Shown: positions 1 through 6,971 of the stretch, piece after piece
Layout: each line of letters begins with the position of its first letter
Numbering within the stretch: the first letter of the stretch is position 1
Source: DATCJY01 sp036562565
GTDB lineage: Bacteria > Bacteroidota > Bacteroidia > Flavobacteriales_D > Sanyastnellaceae
Length of the DNA stretch: 26,355 nucleotides
Assembly: GCA_036562565.1 (NCBI GenBank)
Contig: DATCJY010000009.1
Span: forward strand, 1-26,355
Direction: 5' to 3'
Program-made: the position numbers and the translations under genes
Notes under the pieces: generated by a model
What the model saw: only the letters and a program-made list of their open reading frames with translations
What the model was told of the DNA's origin: nothing
Database searches by the model: none

Positions 1-34
1 TGGAATAGTGCCAAATGGCGAACATCAATATCCA

Positions 35-65
35 TTGGAATCGTTGCAAAATTCCCTTAGGTTTG
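35..65 (+). promoter_or_regulatory. Bacteroidota-type promoter of gmd
   Basis: TTG at 35-37, a 20-base spacer and TAGGTTTG at 58-65 match the TTG-N17-23-TAnnTTTG consensus known for Flavobacterium and Bacteroides housekeeping promoters. Transcription would start near 72, about ten bases before the gmd ATG. The octamer match is exact; function is inferred. Confidence 0.55.
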
Positions 66-82
66 GGGTTTTGAATTTTTAG

Positions 83-1171
83 ATGAAAAAGAAAGCTCTT
101 ATTACGGGAATTACGGGTCAGGACGGAGCCTATTTGGCAGAGTTATTATTGAAGAAAGGCTATGAGGTTCATGGCATTAAGCGCAGAAGTTCGCTCTTCA
201 ATACCGACCGTATTGACCATCTTTACCAAGACCAGCACGAGAACAATGTGAACTTGTTCTTGCATTACGGAGACTTGACCGACAGCACCAACCTCATTCG
301 ATTGGTGCAACAAATAGTACCGGACGAAATCTATAACCTGGCGGCTCAGAGCCACGTGGCAGTTTCTTTTGAAACCCCGGAATATACCGCCAATGCTGAT
401 GCTATCGGAACATTGCGCCTATTGGAAGCCATCCGCATCCTTGGTTTGGAGAAGAAAACCAAATTCTATCAAGCTTCTACCAGTGAGTTGTATGGCATGG
501 TGCAGGAGATTCCGCAATCTGAGAAAACACCATTTTACCCCCGCAGTCCCTATGCGGTAGCCAAGCTTTATGCATTCTGGATTACCAAAAACTACCGTGA
601 GGCATACGGTATATACGCTTGCAACGGCATTCTTTTCAATCACGAGTCACCGTTGCGCGGAGAGACGTTTGTAACACGCAAAATCACGCGTGCTGCCGCA
701 AAAATTCATCTCGGATTACAGGAAAAACTTTTCCTTGGCAATCTAGATGCTCAGCGCGACTGGGGTCACGCCAAGGATTATGTGGAAGGCATGTGGATGA
801 TGATGCAACAGGACGAAGCCGATGACTACGTTCTTGCAACAGGCGAAACACACAGTGTGCGCCACTTCTGCGACCTCGCATTTGGTCATGTGGGCATCAA
901 GTTGGAGTGGAAAGGCGAGGGAGTGGATGAAAAAGCCTACGATGCGGCAACCGGCAAAGTGCTCATCGAAATCGATCCGCGTTACTTCCGTCCGACTGAA
1001 GTGGATTTGCTCATTGGTGATGCTACTAAAGCCCGCACCAAGCTGGGATGGAAACACAAACACACCCTGCAGGAGCTGGTGGTGGATATGGTAAATGCCG
1101 ATGTGGAGCTCTTCAAACGTGACCGCTATCTCCTTGAAGGAGGGCACAAAGTGATGAATTATCACGAATAG
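83..1171 (+). CDS. gmd: GDP-mannose 4,6-dehydratase
   Basis: Cytoplasmic extended-SDR enzyme converting GDP-D-mannose to GDP-4-keto-6-deoxy-D-mannose, the precursor of GDP-fucose and related deoxysugars for surface polysaccharide. The NAD(P)-binding motif GITGQDG lies at residues 9-15. The catalytic set typical of the family is visible as STSELYG (133-138 region, with Thr/Ser and Glu135) and YAVAK (Tyr157, Lys161). The substrate-recognition stretch NHESPLRGETFVTRK (186-200) is characteristic of Gmd. At 362 residues it has the usual family length. The ATG start sits about ten bases after a good promoter. The usual partner fcl (GDP-fucose synthase) is not next to it; the following gene is an acyltransferase, so the sugar pathway context must lie upstream of the window or elsewhere. 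Identification is firm. Confidence 0.96.
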   Translation: MKKKALITGITGQDGAYLAELLLKKGYEVHGIKRRSSLFNTDRIDHLYQDQHENNVNLFLHYGDLTDSTNLIRLVQQIVPDEIYNLAAQSHVAVSFETPEYTANADAIGTLRLLEAIRILGLEKKTKFYQASTSELYGMVQEIPQSEKTPFYPRSPYAVAKLYAFWITKNYREAYGIYACNGILFNHESPLRGETFVTRKITRAAAKIHLGLQEKLFLGNLDAQRDWGHAKDYVEGMWMMMQQDEADDYVLATGETHSVRHFCDLAFGHVGIKLEWKGEGVDEKAYDAATGKVLIEIDPRYFRPTEVDLLIGDATKARTKLGWKHKHTLQELVVDMVNADVELFKRDRYLLEGGHKVMNYHE

Positions 1172-1190
1172 TCGAAGGCTGTACCATGTA

Positions 1191-1218
1191 TCAAGTACCA
1201 AGTACCAAGTACTAAGAG
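1191..1218 (+). repeat. Imperfect heptamer tandem repeat
   Basis: Four head-to-tail 7-base units: TCAAGTA, CCAAGTA, CCAAGTA and CTAAGAG. They lie in the spacer between gmd and the acyltransferase gene. The last units form the left arm of the inverted repeat at 1207-1246. Confidence 0.75.
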
Positions 1219-1246
1219 CACACCCTGTGTTCCCATCTTAGTACTT
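1207..1246. repeat. Inverted repeat / hairpin after gmd
   Basis: AAGTACTAAGA (1207-1217) and TCTTAGTACTT (1236-1246) are a perfect 11-base inverted repeat with an 18-base loop. The loop holds a smaller hairpin, ACAC-CCT-GTGT (1220-1230). No T-tract follows, so this is not a classical intrinsic terminator. It could act as an mRNA 3'-end stabiliser or be a remnant of a mobile palindromic repeat. Confidence 0.6.
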
Positions 1247-1283
1247 ATAACTTAGTGCATCGTACAAAAATTTTACATTCCTA

Positions 1284-2597
1284 TTGGCACAAACAAGAAC
1301 TACGCAATACGCAGTTTTTAAACCTTGGGTGAGGTTGGGCTTGCGCACTTTCTTTCGCAAGGTCACCGTCATCGGCATGGAGAAAATCCCTGCTGACCGT
1401 CCAGTAATACTGGTGTCCAATCACCAAAATGCGATGCTGGATCCGCTCGTACTCTGTGTGGAGTCCAAGCGCCAGCTGCATTGGCTCACGCGTGCCGATG
1501 TGTTTAAGAAACCTGCCGTCAATAAATTGTTGCGCAACTTCAATATGTTGCCCGTGTATCGCGAGCGCGACCGTGTGGACGACTTGTCGGCCTATAACAA
1601 AGTCACTTTTGAAGTCTGCAATGAGCGATTGAAGGAAGGCGCCATTATTTGCATGTTTCCGGAGGGTACACACCGTGGCAAAAAGCAATTGGTGCCACTC
1701 AAAAAAGGCGTTGCGCGCGTTGCGCTGAACGCGCTCACCAGCGATATGCGTCATGTGAGCATTGTGCCCGTAGGCCTCGATTATGAAGATTTCTATAATT
1801 ACCGTAAAGACTTGCTGGTATTGGTCGGTGATCCCATCGACTTAACACCTTTTGCTTCATTCGAAGAATCGGACCGCCCAAAAGTGCAAACCGAAATCAT
1901 TCGTGCCGTGCGCATCGGTTTGGAGCAAGTGATGATTGACATCGAAAACGAGAGCGCCTATCATGAAGCAATAGCGACCAAGCCGTTGTTTGACAAAGTG
2001 AGCGGAACTACTGATGCATTAAAGCGTTTCCGTTTCTTTCAAAAGTTTGCGCAAAGGCTGGGCAAAACCTCCAATGAGTTTTCATTGAAGTTCGAAGGGT
2101 TGGCAAAAGATTATATTGCCCTTGGCAAGAAACTGCATTTGCAAGAGAAGTATTATGATGAGCATGCCTCAATAGCAGGTCTTTCATGTATTCTGCTATT
2201 GCTCGGATTGCCCGCGGCAGTAGGAGCATTGGTATTTTATCCTATTTATTCAGCCACAGAATCGTTTGTCAAAAAAGTAGTGCGCGATGCGCTCTTCAAA
2301 AATTCGATACGCGCAGCATTTTGGACCTTTGCCACTCCTGTTTGGCTATTGCTTATATGGGCAATTCTCTTACTAACAGGAGTTGGCGCATTAGTCGGAG
2401 TAGGGGTTATTGCCGTTCTGGTTGTCTGTGGTATTATTGCTTTGCAATGGTGGCCCATCTATAAAAAATGGAAGGAAGCGCGCCTCCATAAGCACTTAAA
2501 ACGCACCGCAAACAGTGCCTACCAAACCTGGTTAGCCAAACGCAGTGCCCTTATACAATGGATTAAAGAGTTTAAAGAAAACAAGGAGCATGTATAA
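1284..2597 (+). CDS. PlsC-type acyltransferase with C-terminal membrane domain
   Basis: Member of the glycerolphosphate acyltransferase superfamily (PF01553), which transfers acyl groups from acyl-ACP or acyl-CoA to lysophospholipid-type acceptors at the cytoplasmic membrane. The catalytic block is NHQNAMLDP with His47 and Asp53, an H-x5-D spacing instead of the usual H-x4-D. The FPEGTH block is at residues 125-130. The second half (about residues 298-400) has hydrophobic segments predicted to be two or three membrane helices, making the 437-residue protein longer than minimal PlsC (about 240). The start is TTG at 1284, the only usual start codon between the in-frame stop at 1248 and the conserved N-terminal region; the ATG at 1378 would truncate the domain. 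The gene end overlaps the next gene by 8 bases, so the two are probably co-transcribed. The exact acceptor is unknown. Confidence 0.85.
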   Translation: MAQTRTTQYAVFKPWVRLGLRTFFRKVTVIGMEKIPADRPVILVSNHQNAMLDPLVLCVESKRQLHWLTRADVFKKPAVNKLLRNFNMLPVYRERDRVDDLSAYNKVTFEVCNERLKEGAIICMFPEGTHRGKKQLVPLKKGVARVALNALTSDMRHVSIVPVGLDYEDFYNYRKDLLVLVGDPIDLTPFASFEESDRPKVQTEIIRAVRIGLEQVMIDIENESAYHEAIATKPLFDKVSGTTDALKRFRFFQKFAQRLGKTSNEFSLKFEGLAKDYIALGKKLHLQEKYYDEHASIAGLSCILLLLGLPAAVGALVFYPIYSATESFVKKVVRDALFKNSIRAAFWTFATPVWLLLIWAILLLTGVGALVGVGVIAVLVVCGIIALQWWPIYKKWKEARLHKHLKRTANSAYQTWLAKRSALIQWIKEFKENKEHV

Positions 2598-3654
2598 AAG
2601 AATTAACGGACTTCAACATATTGGTGTAGCGGTGACGGACATGGATGCATCGCTGAAGTTCTACCGCAAGTTTTTCGGATTGGATATTCCGTTTTTTGAT
2701 AGTGTACAACCTGCGCCTTTGATGGATTATTATACCAACAACAAAACCATCACCAAGCGTGCGAGCATGGTCATGAACCTGCAAGGCGGTTGTGCTATCG
2801 AGGTGTTGCGCCCAACCTCCTTCGAGCCCAGAAAAGCTCCTTTTACCATTCAGGTGGGTGATTTGGGAATCTTCATCTTGCAGGTAAAATGCCGTGACAT
2901 TCACAAATCGTATGAGTTCTGTAAGAACGAGAAAGCACCGCGTTGGAGCGAGATGCTGAAGACGCCTGATGGCAAAGACACCTTCTATATCTATGACCCC
3001 GATGGCAACATCTGGCAATACATTCAGAGTGATGAATGGTATACCGACAATGGTCATCACAGCGGTGGTGTGATGGGTTGTTCCGTTGGGGTGAGTGATA
3101 TTGAGAAAGCCAAGAAACTCTATTGTGATTTGCTTGGTTTTGATGAAATTGTTTATGACGAAACCGCACAGTTTCAGGATTGGCGCAATCTTGAGGGCGG
3201 TAATGAACGCTACCGCAGGGTATTGCTCACCCAATCTGCACAGCCCGGTGGTGGTTTTGCCAAGCTCACCGGCAGAACATATATCGAGCTGGTACAAGCA
3301 TTGGACAGGACTCCGAACTTTATTTTTAAAGACCGGATTTGGTGTGATACAGGTTATGCGCACATTGGTTTTGATGTGAAAGGCATGAGTGCTCTAGGTA
3401 ATGACCTTGCTGCTGCAGGCTATCCGTTTACCTGTGATAGCAAGACAGCGTTGAGCATGGGTAAATCCACCAAAGTGCACTGCACTTATATCCATGATGA
3501 TGACCACACCCTCATTGAATTGATTGAAGTGTTCAAAGTACCAATCATCGAGAAATGGGGCATATTCCTCAATGTAGAAAAGCGCGATCCGCTGAAACCT
3601 TTGCCTGATCTCATGCTCAAGGCGTTGCGTTTCTCACGTATCAAGGATTATTGA
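2590..3654 (+). CDS. Two-domain VOC (glyoxalase/dioxygenase fold) family protein
   Basis: Protein of 354 residues with two vicinal-oxygen-chelate modules. Module 1 (about 7-150) starts QHIGVAVTD and keeps candidate metal ligands His10 and Glu71, but Gln143 stands where a Glu is usual. Module 2 (about 160-315) lacks the first-strand His (GCSVGV) but keeps Glu233 (YIELV), His258 (AHIGFDV) and Glu310 (LIELIEV). At least one metal site is therefore plausible. The family includes glyoxalase I and extradiol and 4-hydroxyphenylpyruvate dioxygenases; I cannot assign a substrate. An upstream in-frame ATG at 2545 exists, but the VOC fold begins right after the ATG at 2590, which overlaps the acyltransferase stop by 8 bases. 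AAGGAG at 2583-2588 precedes this ATG, but its 1-base spacing is too short for a normal ribosome-binding site. A strong terminator follows. Confidence 0.8.
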   Translation: MYKRINGLQHIGVAVTDMDASLKFYRKFFGLDIPFFDSVQPAPLMDYYTNNKTITKRASMVMNLQGGCAIEVLRPTSFEPRKAPFTIQVGDLGIFILQVKCRDIHKSYEFCKNEKAPRWSEMLKTPDGKDTFYIYDPDGNIWQYIQSDEWYTDNGHHSGGVMGCSVGVSDIEKAKKLYCDLLGFDEIVYDETAQFQDWRNLEGGNERYRRVLLTQSAQPGGGFAKLTGRTYIELVQALDRTPNFIFKDRIWCDTGYAHIGFDVKGMSALGNDLAAAGYPFTCDSKTALSMGKSTKVHCTYIHDDDHTLIELIEVFKVPIIEKWGIFLNVEKRDPLKPLPDLMLKALRFSRIKDY

Positions 3655-3678
3655 TTATATCAACCGATGAATAAAAAG

Positions 3679-3711
3679 AAAAAAGCACTTGAATCATCAA
3701 GTGCTTTTTTT
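3679..3711. terminator. Bidirectional intrinsic terminator
   Basis: The stem GCACTTGA (3685-3692) / TCAAGTGC (3697-3704) has a 4-base loop. It is flanked by six A residues on the left and seven T residues on the right, so a U-tract follows the hairpin in both directions. It lies between the convergent VOC gene (+) and SDR gene (-) and can serve both. Confidence 0.92.
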
Positions 3712-3737
3712 ATTCTTGATAAGTAACGATAATGAGC

Positions 3738-4535
3738 TCATTGAGCACTGCGTTTGCGCAATATTTTCTCAAACATTCCCGGCAAGAAACGTTTGAGTTT
3801 AAGCCCTAAGAGCTCGCTGCCGCCTGCAGCTACTTCAAACTTCTTCTTGGCAACACCATGCAAGCAAATGCGCACACATTCTTTTGCACTCATGCCTTGT
3901 GCTTGGTTGTTGTCCATCTCACCGGTGGATATACCTTTTTCATTCAATGCATTTTTGGAAACATTCGTATTGATGAATCCAGGAGTGAGCAAGGTGATGT
4001 ACAAGCCGTGTTGCTCATTCTCCATGCGCATGGAATCATAGAAACCGTGCAATGCATGCTTGGTAGCTGCATAAGTTGAGCGCAGATAAAATCCCCATTT
4101 GCCCATGAGGCTGGAAGTCACCACGATGTGTCCGCTTTTGTTTTCAATCATGCGATTTGCCACCAGTTGCGATAGCAACACGTTGCTGAAGAAATTCACC
4201 TCAAACATTTTGCGCACGATGTCGAGCGAAGTGTCCAGCGTCAGAGCGCGTTGACTGATACCGCCATTGTTGAAGAGGATGTCCACATTTTTCACCTTTG
4301 AAAGGACCAATGCTGCGGCCTCGCGCACGGATTGTTCGCTTGCCAAATCCATTGGCACAATCATGACATCGGCAGCACCTGTGCAGCCTTCAGCTACGCG
4401 TTTGAGCTCTTGTTCCCTGCGCGCTGAAAGGATAAGGCGCGCCCCGTGAGCGGCTGTCTGATAAGCAATTTCTTCTCCGATACCGCTGCTGGCACCGGTG
4501 ATCCAAATGGTCTTTCCGCTGTAATAGGATGACAT
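3738..4535 (-). CDS. SDR family NAD(P)-dependent oxidoreductase
   Basis: Classical short-chain dehydrogenase of 265 residues. The cofactor loop TGASSGIG is at 13-20. The usual NNAG motif reads NNGG (89-92), a mild variant. The catalytic residues are Ser141/142 with YAATK (Tyr155, Lys159). After the active site, LLTPGFINTNVS matches the conserved PG motif. The basic C-terminus (about 240-265) with the segment RFLPGMFEKILRKR resembles the DHRS7-like subgroup, suggesting membrane association and a lipid, sterol or retinoid-like substrate, but the substrate cannot be read from sequence. It stands alone on the minus strand, sharing a bidirectional terminator with the VOC gene and diverging from the two-component genes. 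Confidence 0.85.
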   Translation of the reverse strand: MSSYYSGKTIWITGASSGIGEEIAYQTAAHGARLILSARREQELKRVAEGCTGAADVMIVPMDLASEQSVREAAALVLSKVKNVDILFNNGGISQRALTLDTSLDIVRKMFEVNFFSNVLLSQLVANRMIENKSGHIVVTSSLMGKWGFYLRSTYAATKHALHGFYDSMRMENEQHGLYITLLTPGFINTNVSKNALNEKGISTGEMDNNQAQGMSAKECVRICLHGVAKKKFEVAAGGSELLGLKLKRFLPGMFEKILRKRSAQ

Positions 4536-4589
4536 ATCTATTTGCTATTTAAAGTAATGAGGCAGTGCTTGCATGTGGCATACATAGAG

Positions 4590-4620
4590 TTGCATTTGCA
4601 ATAATCCTAGCGTAACCTTG
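4590..4620 (+). promoter_or_regulatory. Possible promoter of the two-component operon
   Basis: TTG at 4590-4592, a 20-base spacer and TAACCTTG at 4613-4620 (one mismatch to TAnnTTTG) repeat the geometry of the gmd promoter. This would give a leader of about 50 bases before the response-regulator ATG. It is the best candidate in the 144-base divergent spacer, but only a consensus match. Confidence 0.35.
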
Positions 4621-4679
4621 CGATAATATATGGCTGCGTGTTTTGCACTGCGGAATTTTGAGACAAATAAATACCAATC

Positions 4680-5351
4680 ATGAGCAAACAAAAAATCCTT
4701 CTGGTGGACGATGAAAAGGACATCCTTGAACTTCTCACATACAACCTCGAAAAGGAAGGATATAAGGTAATCACGGCTAAGAACGGAAGCGAGGCGGTGG
4801 CATTGGCCAAGGCGCATCACCCGGATTTGATTTTGATGGACGTGATGATGCCTGAAATGGATGGTATGGAAGCCTGCCGCCTCATCCGCGAAGAAGGAAC
4901 GATGAACAACATCGTGATTGCATTTCTCACCGCGCGCAGCGAGGACTACAGCCAGATTGCAGGATTTGATGCCGGAGCCGATGATTACATCGCTAAGCCC
5001 ATCAAACCGCGTGTATTGCTATCGAGAGTAAAAGCGTTGTTGCGCAGAAGCCCCTCATCACAAAACGGTGCTGAACCCACAACAGGATTGATTATTGATA
5101 AGAGTCGTTATCTGGTGATAAAAGATGGTGTGGAGCATTCATTGCCGCGCAAAGAATTTGAGCTTGTTGCATTGCTTGCATCAGAACCCGGACACGTCTT
5201 TACACGCGAAGTGATTTTGTCAAACGTTTGGGGGAACGATGTGGTGGTGGGTGACCGCACCATCGATGTGCACATTCGCAAACTGCGTGAAAAGCTCGGA
5301 GAGAATTTGTTCAAGACCATCAAAGGCGTAGGTTATAAATACGAAGAGTGA
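4680..5351 (+). CDS. OmpR/PhoB-family response regulator
   Basis: Response regulator of 223 residues. Receiver domain at about 4-118: acidic pocket Asp10/Asp11, phospho-acceptor Asp54 in LMDVMMPEMDG, Thr84 and Lys106 in the switch positions. The C-terminal winged-helix DNA-binding domain (about 130-222) ends with the typical TIDVHIRKLREKLG and IKGVGYKYEE. Its closest well-known relatives are PhoB and Bacteroides RprY-like regulators. It is translationally coupled to the kinase gene by a GTGA overlap, so the two form one signalling pair. The signal and targets are not deducible here. Confidence 0.92.
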   Translation: MSKQKILLVDDEKDILELLTYNLEKEGYKVITAKNGSEAVALAKAHHPDLILMDVMMPEMDGMEACRLIREEGTMNNIVIAFLTARSEDYSQIAGFDAGADDYIAKPIKPRVLLSRVKALLRRSPSSQNGAEPTTGLIIDKSRYLVIKDGVEHSLPRKEFELVALLASEPGHVFTREVILSNVWGNDVVVGDRTIDVHIRKLREKLGENLFKTIKGVGYKYEE

Positions 5352-6415
5352 ATATTCTGACCCTAAGAACACCGCGACAAGTGGCTATGGCTTCGGCAGC
5401 GTTGATTACCATCATGCTGGCGCTGAGCTATGGCCTCACCATTTACATTCTGGAAAAAGAATTTGAGTGGTTGTGGTTGCTTGTGCTGGTAGTGTTGGGC
5501 TTTGTAGTTTCCTATAGCATTGTCTACCTCTTCATTGAGCGATTTCTTTATCACAAGGTGAAGATTATCTATCGAACCATTCACACCTTGCGCAGCCATG
5601 CTGCGGGTTCTCCGCGCATTCAGATGAGCAGTGACGTATTGTCAGATGTACAAAATGAAGTAGCCGAATGGGCGGAAGAAAAAATCAAAGAGATCAAGGA
5701 GTTGCGCAAAGCGGAAAGTTTCAGGCGGGAGTTCATCGGCAACTTAGCACATGAGCTCAAAACACCGATATTCAATATTCAGGGATACATTGGCACACTG
5801 CTGGATTCAGACTTGGATGACCCGCAACTGACGCGCAAATTTCTGGAGCGTGCGGAGCGCAGTGCTGACCGCATGGTACACCTCATCACAGATTTGGACC
5901 AAATCACCAGCATTGAAAGTGGTGAGATGCCACTTGATATTACACGGTTCGATGTGGTGGAGCTCACAAGGAATGTTATTGACCACCAAGAGCACATGGC
6001 CAAAGCAAAAAACATCCATCTGCGTTTGAACATGGCCAATGAATGGCCCATCTATGTTGAAGCCGATAGAAAGCGCATCGAACAAGTGTTTACGAACCTC
6101 ATCATCAATAGCGTCAACTATGGACGTGATGGTGGTGAAACACGCATTCACTTCTTTGATATGGGTGACAACGTGCTCGTGGAAGTGGCAGATGATGGCA
6201 TCGGTATTTCAAAAGAGCATTTGCCGCGTGTATTTGAACGCTTTTATCGGGTAGATAAAAGTCGCTCACGCGATGAAGGAGGTTCCGGTTTGGGGCTGGC
6301 CATTTGCAAACACATTCTGGATGCGCATCACCAAAACATTTCCGTGCGCAGTACTGAGAATGTAGGTAGCACCTTTTCATTCACGCTCAAAAAAGCAGCT
6401 TCCAAAGTTTTCTAG
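5348..6415 (+). CDS. Membrane sensor histidine kinase (PhoR-like)
   Basis: Kinase partner of the preceding regulator. The GTG start overlaps the regulator stop by four bases (GTGA). Two membrane helices (about 12-34 and 40-63) are separated by only a few residues, so there is almost no periplasmic sensor domain; the input is probably intramembrane or through another protein. The HisKA domain has the phospho-acceptor His135 in NLAHELKTP. The HATPase domain follows with the N-box FTNLIINSVNYG, the G1 box DDGIGIS, the F-box region VFERFYRVDKSRS and the G2 box GGSGLGLAICKHI. At 355 residues it is short for the class and has no PAS domain. The short-loop, PAS-less layout resembles PhoR-type kinases of Bacteroidota, but the specific stimulus is unknown. 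Confidence 0.92.
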   Translation: MNILTLRTPRQVAMASAALITIMLALSYGLTIYILEKEFEWLWLLVLVVLGFVVSYSIVYLFIERFLYHKVKIIYRTIHTLRSHAAGSPRIQMSSDVLSDVQNEVAEWAEEKIKEIKELRKAESFRREFIGNLAHELKTPIFNIQGYIGTLLDSDLDDPQLTRKFLERAERSADRMVHLITDLDQITSIESGEMPLDITRFDVVELTRNVIDHQEHMAKAKNIHLRLNMANEWPIYVEADRKRIEQVFTNLIINSVNYGRDGGETRIHFFDMGDNVLVEVADDGIGISKEHLPRVFERFYRVDKSRSRDEGGSGLGLAICKHILDAHHQNISVRSTENVGSTFSFTLKKAASKVF

Positions 6416-6543
6416 TTGAATCTTTCTTGGCTGATTGTTTTGGTGCAATTTCCGGAGAGGTCGTTCAACGTTGACCACCATATTTCCTTTCGGTTTCTCT
6501 TATCTTTTGTGAATCATCTACATCAAAGTTTGATTCTGTGTCG

Positions 6544-6584
6544 CATGTACACCAACTTCGCGGCCCATATTTAATTGGTACATG
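6544..6584 (+). promoter_or_regulatory. Hairpin that includes a start codon
   Basis: CATGTAC plus CAA (6544-6550 and 6553-6555, with a 2-base bulge) can pair with TTGGTACATG (6575-6584) across a 19-base loop. The right arm contains the ATG of the small DUF4258-like gene. This could mask the start codon; it is a structural observation only. Confidence 0.3.
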
Positions 6585-6956
6585 AATTTCAAACAGCGTT
6601 TACTGCGTTACCTTATAGGATTTTTTATAGGAGTTGTCATTGTGTTCATGATGTTTCCTGAGTACGATTGGCTCTCATGGCTTCCTAATAAGCAAGTGAT
6701 GCAGCGCGTGCGCGAATATCCCTTTTACATAGATCAAGTAGCGAAGTGCAAAAACGCATGCCTTGGCATTGATTCGCTCCAATTGCAGCAGGCGCGTTCC
6801 GAAGGACGTATCAATTTTTCCAAGAGCGATGTAAAGCGTTTGCCAAAGACCTATTTCATGGAGCATGGCGATATCGGCTATACACTCCAGTTGACTGATA
6901 GCACCGTTACCCTCATTGATGCGATGAAGGAAGGTGTGGATTGTGATTGCCGTTAG
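6582..6956 (+). CDS. Small membrane-anchored protein, DUF4258-like
   Basis: A 124-residue protein with an N-terminal hydrophobic helix (about 9-25) after a basic start, consistent with a membrane anchor or uncleaved signal. The rest is soluble and probably periplasmic. Four cysteines occur as C-x3-C (56, 60) and C-x-C (121, 123). The middle (about 46-120: RVREYPF, then GRINFSKSDV and a closing beta-rich half) resembles the short Bacteroidota proteins annotated with DUF4258, recalled from family knowledge and not tested. Function is unknown. It lies 15 bases before the M20 amidohydrolase and is probably co-transcribed with it. Confidence 0.65.
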   Translation: MNFKQRLLRYLIGFFIGVVIVFMMFPEYDWLSWLPNKQVMQRVREYPFYIDQVAKCKNACLGIDSLQLQQARSEGRINFSKSDVKRLPKTYFMEHGDIGYTLQLTDSTVTLIDAMKEGVDCDCR

Positions 6957-6971
6957 AATACATTAGCGGGC

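Noticed and set aside
2545..2589. Earlier in-frame ATG for the VOC protein
   Set aside because: It lies inside the acyltransferase coding region; the VOC fold begins immediately after the ATG at 2590, which forms a short operon-type overlap.
2572..3363. 263-codon minus-strand frame opposite the VOC gene
   Set aside because: Antisense to a gene with clear VOC motifs; no recognisable domain and no promoter.
2590..3654. 4-hydroxyphenylpyruvate dioxygenase as the specific function of the VOC protein
   Set aside because: The fold fits, but the ligand pattern and C-terminal region do not clearly match that enzyme, so only the superfamily is claimed.
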